A stretch of DNA of 64,000 nucleotides from Epilithonimonas lactis (GCF_900110605.1 NZ_FOFI01000003.1:806001-870000), one strand, 5' to 3'. Counted from the stretch's first letter, positions 47,741-57,273 are shown. The notes: generated by a model not told the origin, from the letters alone. Program-made: numbers and translations.

Positions 47741-49027
47741 TTAGAAAAGTTCTTTTCTGATGATATTCTGAGAACGCTCTGGCCCAACAGAAACCAAATA
47801 AACGTTGATTCCCAAATGCTCCTCGATGAACTCGATATACTTCTTAGCATTGACAGGAAGTTCGTCGTAAGTTCTCGCATTGGTAATATCTTCGTCCCAA
47901 CCTTCCAATTCTACATACTGAGGTTCGTAATCGTACAATTTGGTAGTCGAAGATGTGAAGTAATCGATGATCTTCCCGTCTTCTGTCTTATATTGTGTAG
48001 CAATTTTCAAAGGCGAGATCCCGGACAAAACATCCAACTTGGTGATCACCAAATTATTGATCCCATTGATCATCGTCGCGTGTTTCAATGAAACCAGATC
48101 CAGCCAGCCTGTTCTTCTTGGTCGTCCAGTGGTTGCACCGAATTCGAATCCAATTTGACGAATTTTCTCACCCAATTCATTATCCAATTCTGTAGGAAAT
48201 GGCCCCTCTCCAACTCTAGTGGTGTAAGCTTTTGCCACACCGATCAGATTTTGAAGACTTGTTGGCGGAACTCCCGCACCAGAACAAACACCACCAGTGG
48301 TAGGCGATGATGAAGTGACGTATGGATAAGTTCCGAAATCAATATCCAACATTGCAGCTTGCGCCCCTTCGAACAAAATGTTTTTTCCGTCGTGGATCGC
48401 TTGGTTCAGTTCTACTTCTGTATCTACAATTCTATCTTTCAATTGCTCTCCTAAAGCTAAAAACTCATTGTAGATCTCATCAAACTCCAAGGTTGGCTTC
48501 TCGAAATATTTTTCGAAAAGGGAATTCTTTATTTTTAGATTTTTTCTGATCTTCTCTGCCAAAACTTCCGGATTCAGAAGGTCGATCATTCTAATACCAA
48601 CTCTCGCAATTTTATCTTCATAGCAAGGTCCGATCCCTTTTTTGGTCGTACCAATATGGGTTCCCTCTTGCTCTTCTTCTCTATAAGTATCCAACAAAAT
48701 GTGATAAGGCATGATCACATGCGCGCGTCTGCTGATGAAAACGTGGTCTGTTTTAAGACCTTTGGCCTCGATCTGTCCTATTTCTTTTAGAAAAGCTTTT
48801 GGGTTTACCACCACGCCATTGGCAATGATACATTTCCCTTTGCACTGAAGAACACCGGAAGGTAGAAGGTGCAACACGAATTTCTCATCGCCCACATAAA
48901 CCGTGTGACCAGCATTGTCGCCGCCTTGGAAACGAACGACATAATCGGATTTCGCCGATAGAACGTCCGTGATCTTTCCTTTTCCTTCGTCCCCGTACTG
49001 AAGACCTACAACTACGTAAGTTGACAT
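47741..49027 (-). CDS. purA: Adenylosuccinate synthase
   Basis: First committed AMP step, 428 residues from the ATG at 49027 (MSTYVVVGLQYGDEGKGKITD). The GTP-binding loop is GDEGKGK, and the GDNAGHTVY His lies near residue 42. Regions NGVVVNPKAFLKEI and GRPRRTGWLDLV are intact. An upstream in-frame start at 49138 would run through a terminator and promoter and is rejected. A TTG-N19-TAACTTTG promoter lies at 49054-49083. Confidence 0.96.
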   Translation of the reverse strand: MSTYVVVGLQYGDEGKGKITDVLSAKSDYVVRFQGGDNAGHTVYVGDEKFVLHLLPSGVLQCKGKCIIANGVVVNPKAFLKEIGQIEAKGLKTDHVFISRRAHVIMPYHILLDTYREEEQEGTHIGTTKKGIGPCYEDKIARVGIRMIDLLNPEVLAEKIRKNLKIKNSLFEKYFEKPTLEFDEIYNEFLALGEQLKDRIVDTEVELNQAIHDGKNILFEGAQAAMLDIDFGTYPYVTSSSPTTGGVCSGAGVPPTSLQNLIGVAKAYTTRVGEGPFPTELDNELGEKIRQIGFEFGATTGRPRRTGWLDLVSLKHATMINGINNLVITKLDVLSGISPLKIATQYKTEDGKIIDYFTSSTTKLYDYEPQYVELEGWDEDITNARTYDELPVNAKKYIEFIEEHLGINVYLVSVGPERSQNIIRKELF

Positions 49028-49053
49028 ATTTTTTACTTTTTTTAGATTATTGA

Positions 49054-49083
49054 CAAAGTTAAATCTTAAATATCGGCTGGCAA
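49054..49083 (-). promoter_or_regulatory. purA promoter
   Basis: On the minus strand TTG (49083-49081), 19-base spacer, then TAACTTTG (49061-49054), the Bacteroidota -33/-7 pattern. The leader to the ATG would be about 20 bases. Confidence 0.7.
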
Positions 49084-49096
49084 AATCGATTGCACA

Positions 49097-49127
49097 AAAA
49101 ACCCTCTTACTAATGAAAATAAGAGGG
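49097..49127 (-). terminator. Terminator upstream of purA promoter
   Basis: CCCTCTTA and TAAGAGGG pair at 49102-49127; on the minus strand TTTTTT follows. No minus-strand gene precedes it, so it either ends a short RNA from the 49130-49550 gap or insulates the purA promoter. Confidence 0.65.
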
Positions 49128-49553
49128 CAAAAACACAAATGATGAAAAAAATTATAAATGCATTTTGAAGTAATTGCTTACTCCACATTTACAATACAAT
49201 TTTCGGTGCAAAAATCGTACTTTTTTTTATAAGTAATCCTAATAAAAAGTAAACTTTATTTTTAATGATTGATATTTTTAATAATTAAAAGTCTTTTAAT
49301 GAAAATATTTAAATTAAAAATTCCAAATTATAATTTTAATTAAACAGAAATCAGAAAACGTTAAACAGCATGTCATTCTTAAAAAAAATAAAGAATATTC
49401 ATCCTATTTTATCGAAAATGAGAAAAATATAAATCAATTATAATTTATTAATTCGTTTTATTTAATTTTAAAGTAATTTTAATTTCATTTTTGAATTAAC
49501 AAGTTTACTTTTGTAATATAATTTTAATCAAAATCAAAAAAAACAAATAAACA
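49128..49553. other. AT-rich divergent intergenic region purA/asnB
   Basis: Very AT-rich, with no open frame of note on either strand. It holds a candidate asnB -7 element at 49506-49513 (TACTTTTG). I see no riboswitch fold. A short transcript on the minus strand ending at 49097 is possible. Confidence 0.6.
49506..49513 (+). promoter_or_regulatory. Candidate asnB -7 element
   Basis: TACTTTTG fits the TAnnTTTG consensus, 40 bp upstream of the asnB ATG. The upstream TTG is poorly spaced (12 bases). Confidence 0.45.
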
Positions 49554-51215
49554 ATGTGTGGAATTGTATGTGTGTTTGACACCAAGCAAAAGAACGAAGC
49601 CATAAGACCTCAGATCTTGGAAATGTCCAAAAAAATAAGACACAGAGGTCCGGATTGGTCTGGAATCTATCAGCACGATAAGGTCATCTTCTCTCACGAG
49701 AGATTGGCAATCGTGGATCCTACATCTGGGAAACAACCTTTATTTACCAAAGATAACAAAGTCGCATTGGCGGTAAACGGAGAAATATACAATCATCAGG
49801 AACTTAGATCAGAATTCCCTGACTATGAGTTCCTGACGCAGTCTGACTGTGAAGTGATCCTAGCATTATACAGAAGGGACGGAAAAAACTTCCTTGAAAA
49901 ACTAAATGGAATTTTTGCCTTCGCTCTGTATGATGAAGAAAATGACGCTTACCTCATCGGTAGAGATCATATGGGAATTGTTCCACTTTACATGGGCTGG
50001 GACAAGCAGGGAAGTTTCTACGTCGCTTCTGAACTGAAATCCCTTGAAGGCGTTTGCAACAAGATCGAAGAATTCCTACCAGGACATTTCCTTTACAGCA
50101 AAGATGGACAGGAACTTCAGCAATGGTACAAAAGAGACTGGACAGAGTTCGACAATGTGAAAGATAATGCAACCGATATCGCAGCGATCAGAAAAGGCTT
50201 GGAGGAAGCTGTTCACAGACAGTTGATGAGTGATGTGCCTTACGGTGTTTTACTTTCAGGTGGTTTGGATTCTTCTATCATCGCAGCGGTGACCGCAAAA
50301 TATGCAAGACAAAGAATCGAAAGTGGCGACACGCAGGAAGCCTGGTATCCAAGACTCCACAGTTTCGCAGTTGGACTAGAAGGCTCTCCGGACCTGGCAG
50401 CTGCACGAAAAGCGGCGGACCACATTGGTTCGGTCCACCACGAGATCAAATACACCGTTCAAGAAGGTCTGGACGCTATAAAAGATGTGATCTATCATTT
50501 GGAAACTTATGATGTAACCACGATCAGAGCTTCTACGCCAATGTACCTTTTGGCAAGAGTCATCAAATCGATGGGAATCAAAATGGTACTTTCGGGCGAA
50601 GGATCGGACGAATTGTTCGGAGGTTACCTCTACTTCCACAAAGCACCATCTGCACAGGCTTTCCATGAAGAAACGGTAAGAAAATTAGGAAAACTTCACC
50701 TTTACGATTGCCTGAGAGCCAACAAATCTCTGATGGCTTGGGGAATTGAAGGTCGCGTTCCTTTCCTAGACAAAGAATTTATGGACATTGCGATGACCAT
50801 CAATCCAAAAGATAAAATGATCACGCCGGAGAGAATGGAAAAATGGGTTCTAAGAAAAGCTTTCGAAGACTTATTGCCGGAGAGCATTGCCTGGAGACAG
50901 AAAGAGCAGTTCAGCGATGGCGTTGGCTACTCTTGGATCGATACTTTGAAACAGGTGGCAGAAGATGAAGTGACGGACGAAATGATGGCGAATGCAAGAC
51001 ACAGATTCCCGATCAATGTGCCGATGAGCAAGGAAGAATACAGATACAGAACCATCTTCGAAAGTCATTTTCCAAGTGACTCTGCCGCAAGTTGTGTTCC
51101 TTCTGTTCCATCCGTCGCTTGTTCTACACCAGTAGCCTTGGAATGGGATGAAGCTTTCAAGAAAATGAATGACCCAAGCGGAAGAGCGGTGAAAGTGCAT
51201 GAGACTGCTTATTAA
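49554..51215 (+). CDS. asnB: Asparagine synthase B, glutamine-hydrolysing
   Basis: Makes asparagine from aspartate with glutamine amide nitrogen. 553 residues. Class II glutaminase domain with nucleophile Cys2 (MCGIVCVF), GPDWSGIY and ERLAIVDPTSGKQPL, then an ATP-pyrophosphatase domain with PP-loop SGGLDSSI near residue 232 and GEGSDELFGGY. Cytoplasmic. A terminator follows; the promoter region faces purA. Confidence 0.97.
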   Translation: MCGIVCVFDTKQKNEAIRPQILEMSKKIRHRGPDWSGIYQHDKVIFSHERLAIVDPTSGKQPLFTKDNKVALAVNGEIYNHQELRSEFPDYEFLTQSDCEVILALYRRDGKNFLEKLNGIFAFALYDEENDAYLIGRDHMGIVPLYMGWDKQGSFYVASELKSLEGVCNKIEEFLPGHFLYSKDGQELQQWYKRDWTEFDNVKDNATDIAAIRKGLEEAVHRQLMSDVPYGVLLSGGLDSSIIAAVTAKYARQRIESGDTQEAWYPRLHSFAVGLEGSPDLAAARKAADHIGSVHHEIKYTVQEGLDAIKDVIYHLETYDVTTIRASTPMYLLARVIKSMGIKMVLSGEGSDELFGGYLYFHKAPSAQAFHEETVRKLGKLHLYDCLRANKSLMAWGIEGRVPFLDKEFMDIAMTINPKDKMITPERMEKWVLRKAFEDLLPESIAWRQKEQFSDGVGYSWIDTLKQVAEDEVTDEMMANARHRFPINVPMSKEEYRYRTIFESHFPSDSAASCVPSVPSVACSTPVALEWDEAFKKMNDPSGRAVKVHETAY

Positions 51216-51250
51216 GAATTTATTAAAACTAACATAAACTAACTACAACG

Positions 51251-51282
51251 AAAAACCACAAGTCTAAACTTGTGGTTTTTTA
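51251..51282. terminator. Terminator after asnB, twin copy 1
   Basis: AAAAACCACAAGT pairs with ACTTGTGGTTTTT. The sequence is nearly identical to 52217-52247. Confidence 0.88.
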
Positions 51283-51312
51283 TTCATATCATATGACAAA
51301 GATCAACAGTCT

Positions 51313-51960
51313 CTAAAAGACTTTAAGACAATTTAAATATAATTTTTCCGGAAGTTTAACCTCTACATCAACAGCAGTTAACGATTTCAACATTTGCTCT
51401 TTTCCTTTTTTACCATTGACATAATACTCTAATTTATTGACTGAGTAGCTCTTGTCTTTTTCTATATTTTCAACAAATTTTTCTAACAATTCAAAATCTA
51501 TTGTATGCAAGAGTGCTAACTGATTTGAGTTTGTTTCTTCCATTTGAAACCTGACTTCAAAATATGGATATTTGGATGTTGAAGAATCATATTTCCCCAA
51601 GATATATTGGTCGTTAGCTGCTTTTCCAATTCTGTAATCACGACCCGAATTTTTGATATCTTCGTGAATCTCTCTTTCGTCACAACTTCTTTCATAATTA
51701 AAGATCAACTTATTGTCAGCCCGCTTCACAACATTGAAGAAATGTCGATGAAAAGTTTTTTGGTCTATTAGTTCCACATTGTTATCTGATTTAAAATCCA
51801 TGGAATAATATACATCTCCAGAGTTGGTTAATTTCTGAATTTTAGAAATAACCTTGTTTTTCCCAACCAATTCAAACGTTGAAAGCTGATCAAACTTATA
51901 AATTTGGCAGTAAACATAATTATTTACAAGAAAAAGAATTAGAAAAGTTAAATATTTCAT
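51313..51960 (-). CDS. Unknown secreted protein between twin terminators
   Basis: 215 residues from the second ATG at 51960. Signal peptide (YLTFLILFLVNNYVYCQ), then a beta-rich body with two cysteines (SCDEREIHED and LYLNCLKVF). I recognise no family. It stands alone, flanked by near-identical 33-bp terminator sequences at 51251 and 52217, and is followed upstream by about 260 bp of AT-rich non-coding DNA. Confidence 0.65.
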   Translation of the reverse strand: MKYLTFLILFLVNNYVYCQIYKFDQLSTFELVGKNKVISKIQKLTNSGDVYYSMDFKSDNNVELIDQKTFHRHFFNVVKRADNKLIFNYERSCDEREIHEDIKNSGRDYRIGKAANDQYILGKYDSSTSKYPYFEVRFQMEETNSNQLALLHTIDFELLEKFVENIEKDKSYSVNKLEYYVNGKKGKEQMLKSLTAVDVEVKLPEKLYLNCLKVF

Positions 51961-52216
51961 CATACAATTTTTGGTTATTTTCTACCCAGATTTCTTAGGC
52001 TGCATTGATTCTCATTTTCTAAAATATGAGAATATTTTGTGACATTTTTACATTGTATAAATATAATGAATTACACGTATTAGACCTTATAATCTAATAA
52101 TTTAAACCTAATTAAAAAAGAAAAACTGAAAAGCCTTTAAAATATACAACCTTAAATAAATCAGATATTTATACAAATTATTAGATAAAGTATTAAGTAT
52201 AAATCCTCTTCTTAAT

Positions 52217-52247
52217 AAAAAACCACAAGTCTAGACTTGTGGTTTTT
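52217..52247. terminator. Terminator, twin copy 2, overlapping a gene end
   Basis: AAAAAACCACAAGTC pairs with GACTTGTGGTTTTTT. The last six codons of the membrane protein ending at 52231 (HKKPQV and stop) are encoded within the stem. Confidence 0.85.
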
Positions 52248-52695
52248 TATGTTTCGATTGTAATTGTTTTTCTCGTTTTTTCCGTCTTTCATAGATGACC
52301 TCGGTGATCTTGCCGCCGATCCAGGAAAAGGGAAAGAAGATCAGAAAGATGGATATCTTGTAGAAGACCGGATGATAGGGATAGATGATGATATCCAGCA
52401 TCGCAATGAACAACATAATGAAGCCTATCAGGATCGCGTACGCCACCTTGGCATATTTCACAATCACTGCGGTCACCACGCCGCCAAAGGTAACACCCAA
52501 TCCGCCAAAGAACAGCAGGGCGATAAAAAAGGAATCCTTGTGCTGCACCGATCTGAGCAAGGTTTCCCAATGGTCAAACGGCGCGAATTGTTTGTAGGTC
52601 ACCCACGTGGAGTCTATCTTTATCCCTAATGTGATAATGAGAGCAGCGACCGTCAATCCGGCCAAAACACCTATGGTATTCCTACAGAAATTCAT
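52231..52695 (-). CDS. Unknown small membrane protein
   Basis: 154 residues with four hydrophobic segments (TIGVLAGLTVAALIITLGI, FIALLFFGGLGVTFGGVVTAVIV, YAILIGFIMLFIAMLDIIIY, FYKISIFLIFFPFSWIGG) and a basic C-terminal tail. No family recognised. It starts 2 bp after the ridA stop on the same strand, so it is cotranscribed with ridA. The end overlaps a terminator. Confidence 0.7.
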   Translation of the reverse strand: MNFCRNTIGVLAGLTVAALIITLGIKIDSTWVTYKQFAPFDHWETLLRSVQHKDSFFIALLFFGGLGVTFGGVVTAVIVKYAKVAYAILIGFIMLFIAMLDIIIYPYHPVFYKISIFLIFFPFSWIGGKITEVIYERRKKREKQLQSKHKKPQV

Positions 52696-52697
52696 GT

Positions 52698-53078
52698 TTA
52701 ATCTTTGAAGGCGATCATAGAGATCTCCACGTCAACATTTTTTGGAAGACAAGAGACCTGAACGGTTTCTCTCGCAGGGTAGATCTCGTTTTCGAAATAA
52801 GAAGCATAGATTTCATTCACCTCAGCGAAGTCGTCCATACTTTTCAGGAAGATAGAAGCTTTTACAGCATTGCTGAAATCCATATCGGCCGCTTTCAGGA
52901 TTGCTTTCAGATTTTTCATCACTTGGTGGGTTTCTTTCTGGATGCCCTCTATCAGTTTACCGTTTTCCGGGTCCACTGGGATCTGTCCTGAGATGTACAA
53001 AGTGCCGTTCACCAAAGTGGCTTGCGAATATGGTCCAATTGCAGCCGGAGCTTCCGACGTATGAATGATCTTCTTCAT
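52698..53078 (-). CDS. ridA: RidA family reactive intermediate deaminase
   Basis: 126 residues from the ATG at 53078 (MKKIIHTSEAPAAIGPYSQA); a longer form from 53108 lacks the family N-terminus. It hydrolyses reactive enamine/imine intermediates such as 2-aminoacrylate. The catalytic Arg lies in YPARETVQVSCLPKNVDVEISMIA. Located between lptD and the small membrane protein on the minus strand. Confidence 0.95.
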   Translation of the reverse strand: MKKIIHTSEAPAAIGPYSQATLVNGTLYISGQIPVDPENGKLIEGIQKETHQVMKNLKAILKAADMDFSNAVKASIFLKSMDDFAEVNEIYASYFENEIYPARETVQVSCLPKNVDVEISMIAFKD

Positions 53079-53122
53079 TTTATTATTAATTTTTACAAAA
53101 CTATACAAATTTTCATTAAATC

Positions 53123-55744
53123 CTAAAAAGTACTGTTGGGTTGCGTGAAACTTCTTTCCTTGTACTTCACGGCATCTTTCAGGATATTGGCTTTGATCCC
53201 GATGAAGAAATCATAGACCTTATATTGTCCAAATGGCACCCAGTTGAACGTGATCGTAAAACTACGCTGATCTCTTGCAAATCCAAGACGTGTGTAGCCC
53301 AGTTCTTTCTTCTCGACATCATAATTGGTGCTACCATTGATGTTCCAGTATGGCGTCAGCTTGATGCTACCGTCCAATCCTACGGTCGAAGATTTGACAG
53401 GAATACGGGAAAGACCTTTGACATAAGAATAGTTGGCATTCACGTTGAGCGTCCAGGTTGGCGTATAGTGGGAATAATTGTCATCATCAAAGAAATAATT
53501 CTCATTCCGGATCTCGCCTTTCTTTTTATATTTTTTTGATAGCTCTTCTTTCTTCCCAAAGATGGCCTCGCTCATTGGATAAGATAATTGGACATTGAAA
53601 CCCTGCAAACTAAAACGGCCAAAATCCTCAGTCCTAACACCGATATCGCTGCCATCGGTATAAGCGATCCTATAGGGTTCTAATGTAAGGCTGGAATTGA
53701 CATTCAATTTATTATTAAAGAAAGAAGATTGACCATTGACGGTGAAAACCGACCATTTGTTTCGCTCAGCCGCGAAATTGTAGCCTCCTGTCACATTTAG
53801 ATTTTCAAAGATCTTTACTTTTTTGACACCTGTAGAATCGCTCTTCGATCTGATCTTCATCTCCAGGTTGTTATTGATGTTAAAGCCTACACTTTGGGTA
53901 AGACCAGCGGTTGGCGCACCATAGATTCCATTATCGAAGATGGAATATGGCGTCATCTCGCCTCTGGCATTGGAGTAATTTCTAAAATAGCCCCAACTTC
54001 TTGCCCCAAAATCTGGTGAGTAGGTGAAACTCATACTTGGTGTCACCATGTGGCGGATGGCAACGATCTTCGAGGTTTTGCTAAAGTTCTTTTGTCCGTA
54101 CAAGACGGTTTGCAAACTTGCACTTGTAGAGAAAGTGGTATATCCTGCGATGCCTTTTTTAAAATTATCATCCACCACATTGGTCAATGGATTATAAGAT
54201 CTTTCCAATGTTTTTGTCGTAAGTACGTTGTCTGCATTGGCAGCCAAAGTAAAAGTGAAGTATTTCGCAAGCGTCGTATTGGTGGACATGGAAATATTAT
54301 TCTTGACCCCGGTTTTCAGCTCGTCCCACATTTCTTTTTTGAAAAGTTTATCTTCTGTCGTGCTCACATAATTGCTTAATGCCAATCCTGTATTTACATT
54401 GATGTTCTCCAACAAACCTGTCCTCACCCCAGTTTTTGGTTTGAAAAGATAGAACTGATTGATCGCCACCGTCATATCCGGCAAACGAAGATCCGTAAGT
54501 CCAGTTGCAAAGTTCTGAGAATACGCCATACTCGCACTAATGGTTACCGGAAGTTCCAGAAAACGCTTGGTGACATTCACCCTCGAGGTTTGTTGGGTGT
54601 TCAGGACATTCTGATTAAAGATATAATTATTGTTGACCGTGTTGTTATAGAACTTGCTGCTCACAATATCCACACTGGCATTGAAGGTAAAGTAAGGATT
54701 GGCCTTGGAATCCTGAGAATGACGCCATGCGATCCTGAACGTTTTGGTTCTGGAGTAGTCATCCAGACCTTTGATACCACGAACCGTGTAGCCATAGTCT
54801 GCGGCAAAGTTCCCAGAGTATCTGTATTTTTTTAGATAATTAAGTTCTGGCTTTATGTTCCAGCTTCCTTTGGTATAGAGGTCGGCTAGGATCTTCAAAT
54901 CGAAATGGTCGCCAATTGGCTGATAGTAGCCCAAGCCATTCAAGAAAAATCCAACATCCTGACGCTCTCCAAAACTCGGGATCAAAATACCAGCCGATCT
55001 TTTATCCGAAAACGGAAGAATCGCGAACGGAAGTACCAATGGCGTTGGCACCTGTTCTATGTACATCTGGATCGGCCCTGTGATAATCTGGGCATTATCC
55101 TTGGTTTTAAGAAGTTTGATCATTCTGGCAGACATGTGATAATCTGCAAGGGAATCTTTTTTCTTGAGGAAATATTCATCCGTAGTGTACATCGCCCTAC
55201 TCATGACAAACACAGAGTCATCATATTTCTTGGTCTTCTGTGCTACGATGACACCTTCACTCTCCTCGGTCCTGGCATTGAAAGCAATGGCCTGTTTGGT
55301 CTTTATATTATAGATGACCTCGCTGTATTCGAATTGCTTGCCGGCTTGCGTGGCCACAGCAGGTTTTATGATTTTTCCCTTCTCATCCTGCTCTCCTCTT
55401 GCATAGATCTTCCCGGTTTCCCATTCGAACCGGATGTAATCTGCATCGATCTGCATATCCTGATAGATGATCTGTGCTTTTTTGCTAAGGGTGGTCTGCT
55501 TGTTGGAAATGGAAGAACTGTTCCTATATTCTGCCTTCATCTTCACCACATCCTCCAGTTGTTCTTTGGGGATGATGGTGTCTTTCTTTAGATTTAAGGA
55601 ATCTTTGCCTATATTTAAAGAATCTTGAACACCGCTATTTTGACCAATATTTTGAGGCACAGTTTGTGCTAAAATATTGTTAAAAATTAGGATATTTAAA
55701 ATTAGTAATATACTTTTGAAAATACTTCGAGCCAATGCAGTCAT
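53123..55744 (-). CDS. lptD: LPS assembly protein LptD, Bacteroidota type
   Basis: 873-residue outer-membrane beta-barrel with a signal or hydrophobic N-terminus (ILLILNILIFNNILAQ). An OstA-like N-terminal region (AQIIYQDMQIDADYIRFEWETGKIYARG) is followed by barrel strands over about 250-873 (GILIPSFGERQDVGFFLNGLGYYQPIGDHFDL). It inserts LPS into the outer leaflet with LptE. It faces an amidase gene divergently, 42 bp apart. Confidence 0.9.
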   Translation of the reverse strand: MTALARSIFKSILLILNILIFNNILAQTVPQNIGQNSGVQDSLNIGKDSLNLKKDTIIPKEQLEDVVKMKAEYRNSSSISNKQTTLSKKAQIIYQDMQIDADYIRFEWETGKIYARGEQDEKGKIIKPAVATQAGKQFEYSEVIYNIKTKQAIAFNARTEESEGVIVAQKTKKYDDSVFVMSRAMYTTDEYFLKKKDSLADYHMSARMIKLLKTKDNAQIITGPIQMYIEQVPTPLVLPFAILPFSDKRSAGILIPSFGERQDVGFFLNGLGYYQPIGDHFDLKILADLYTKGSWNIKPELNYLKKYRYSGNFAADYGYTVRGIKGLDDYSRTKTFRIAWRHSQDSKANPYFTFNASVDIVSSKFYNNTVNNNYIFNQNVLNTQQTSRVNVTKRFLELPVTISASMAYSQNFATGLTDLRLPDMTVAINQFYLFKPKTGVRTGLLENINVNTGLALSNYVSTTEDKLFKKEMWDELKTGVKNNISMSTNTTLAKYFTFTLAANADNVLTTKTLERSYNPLTNVVDDNFKKGIAGYTTFSTSASLQTVLYGQKNFSKTSKIVAIRHMVTPSMSFTYSPDFGARSWGYFRNYSNARGEMTPYSIFDNGIYGAPTAGLTQSVGFNINNNLEMKIRSKSDSTGVKKVKIFENLNVTGGYNFAAERNKWSVFTVNGQSSFFNNKLNVNSSLTLEPYRIAYTDGSDIGVRTEDFGRFSLQGFNVQLSYPMSEAIFGKKEELSKKYKKKGEIRNENYFFDDDNYSHYTPTWTLNVNANYSYVKGLSRIPVKSSTVGLDGSIKLTPYWNINGSTNYDVEKKELGYTRLGFARDQRSFTITFNWVPFGQYKVYDFFIGIKANILKDAVKYKERSFTQPNSTF

Positions 55745-55786
55745 TCTGAAATTGGGTTCAAAATTAATTAAATTTTAAAGATTAAA

Positions 55787-57070
55787 ATGATTAGGTCAAC
55801 ACTTTATAATAAATTTTTTTTTCTGTTAACATTTTTTATTGGTTTTAGCAGCCTCCATTCACAGAAAAAATTCACATTGGTGCTGGATGCAGGCCACGGT
55901 GGAAGTGATATTGGAGCCAACAGGAACTACTCGGACATCGGATCTGTACAGGAAAAAAATGTGACCTTGGGAATCGTCCTAAAATTGGGACGAATGCTAG
56001 AAAAAAACAAGGATTACAAGGTCATCTACACCAGAAAAATAGACGAATATCCGTCTTTGACCTACAGAACAGACCTTGCCAACAGAAGCAAAGCCGACCT
56101 TTTCATCTCAGTTCACGTGAACTCTTCTCCAAGTAAAAGTGCAACCGCACAGGGAACCGAGACTTTCGTACAGGGACCCAATCAAAACAGAGCAAACTTA
56201 GACGTTGCAAAGGCAGAAAACGACGTGATCTTTTTGGATGAAAGAGACAAAGAAAATTTTGCCTCCTACAATCCAAGCTCTCCCGAATCTCTTATCGCAC
56301 TGAAGATCCAGCAAAGCAAATATCTGGAAGCCAGCCTTATCATTGGCGGAATGGTAGAGGACAACTTTGTAAAGAAGGACAAGAGACTCTCCAGAGGTGT
56401 AAAACAAGAAAACCTGCACGTTTTGAGGATGAATGCCATGCCTTCTATTTTGATAGAGACAGGCTTTGTCAACAATTACGACGACGCACATTACATCTCG
56501 ACGGAAGATGGGCAACAGGCGATCGCAGAAAGTATCTACAACGCCATCGTGAACTATAAAAAATTGGTAGACAGAAATGTGAAGGAACCTGAACCAGAGA
56601 AACCAGTTGAGCAGCCATTGAAAAATGATTTCAGGATCCTACTGATGAGCACGCCTAATAAATATAATGATCAAGACCCAGCTTTAAAGGGCTTAAAGTA
56701 TATTCTTCCTATCAAAGAAAATGGAGCTTATAAATATTATTATGGCACTACCAACTATGCGTCCGTAAGAGATACCAATTTGAAAACCGCGAAGGATGCA
56801 GGCTTCAGAAACTCCATGGCTATCAGCTTTGTGCCGAATCAGGCTTTAGGAACTGGATATTACACCTTGGAGATCTACACCGGAAAAGACAAATTGGATT
56901 CTAAATCTATGATCTTGAAGATGATCCCAGATATTATTAGAAATAAAGAAAATGGTGTTTTCTATTACACCTTCGGGAAATACAAAACATTGGAAGATGC
57001 CATCAAGGCTCAGAAAGAACTTGACGGCAAAGGAATCAAGAACACGATCATCGAGAAAAGATTGAAATAG
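55787..57070 (+). CDS. N-acetylmuramoyl-L-alanine amidase
   Basis: 427-residue exported amidase (Amidase_3). Signal peptide ends near SSLHSQ. Zinc ligands: His in LDAGHGGSDIG, Glu in SVQEKN, His in ISVHVNSS. Catalytic Glu in ILIETGFVNN. A linker with PEPEKPVEQP follows, then a C-terminal region (about 290-427) with SPOR-like sequence (GKYKTLEDAIKAQKELDGKGIKNTIIEKR). It cleaves peptidoglycan during division or remodelling. Upstream is divergent lptD; downstream is tRNA-Glu. Confidence 0.93.
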   Translation: MIRSTLYNKFFFLLTFFIGFSSLHSQKKFTLVLDAGHGGSDIGANRNYSDIGSVQEKNVTLGIVLKLGRMLEKNKDYKVIYTRKIDEYPSLTYRTDLANRSKADLFISVHVNSSPSKSATAQGTETFVQGPNQNRANLDVAKAENDVIFLDERDKENFASYNPSSPESLIALKIQQSKYLEASLIIGGMVEDNFVKKDKRLSRGVKQENLHVLRMNAMPSILIETGFVNNYDDAHYISTEDGQQAIAESIYNAIVNYKKLVDRNVKEPEPEKPVEQPLKNDFRILLMSTPNKYNDQDPALKGLKYILPIKENGAYKYYYGTTNYASVRDTNLKTAKDAGFRNSMAISFVPNQALGTGYYTLEIYTGKDKLDSKSMILKMIPDIIRNKENGVFYYTFGKYKTLEDAIKAQKELDGKGIKNTIIEKRLK

Positions 57071-57129
57071 ACAGAATCATTTGTCAGAACTGTAGAAAGT
57101 CAGTATTTTTGCAGTCCACAATACCAAAC

Positions 57130-57201
57130 GGCCTATTCGTCTAGTGGTTAGGACTCAAGATTTTCTTTCTTGCAACAGCGGTTCGATTCCCCTATAGGCT
57201 A
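57130..57201 (+). tRNA. tRNA-Glu (TTC)
   Basis: Cloverleaf: acceptor GGCCTAT/ATAGGCT with a G-U first pair, D arm CGTCTAGTGGTTAGGAC, anticodon stem CAAGA/TCTTG with loop TTTTCTT (anticodon TTC), T loop TTCGATT. The T stem AGCGG/CCCCT has a C-C mismatch at its third pair. CCA not encoded. A terminator follows. Confidence 0.9.
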
Positions 57202-57202
57202 C

Positions 57203-57247
57203 AAAACCGGAATAGCAAATACAATTTTTGCTTTCCGGTTTTTTTAT
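57203..57247 (+). terminator. tRNA-Glu terminator
   Basis: AAAACCGGAA (57203-57212) pairs with TTCCGGTTTT, with an inner AGCAAA/TTTGCT and a T-run tail. Confidence 0.85.
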
Positions 57248-57273
57248 TAATTGTCGTTAAAATATTGTGAGAC

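Noticed and set aside
49054-49138. Longer purA start at 49138
   Set aside because: The added 37 codons cover a promoter and a terminator, and lack similarity to PurA N-termini, which start at the 49027 ATG.
54905-55591. Open frame of 228 codons on the plus strand inside lptD
   Set aside because: Antisense shadow of lptD with no recognisable family and no promoter.
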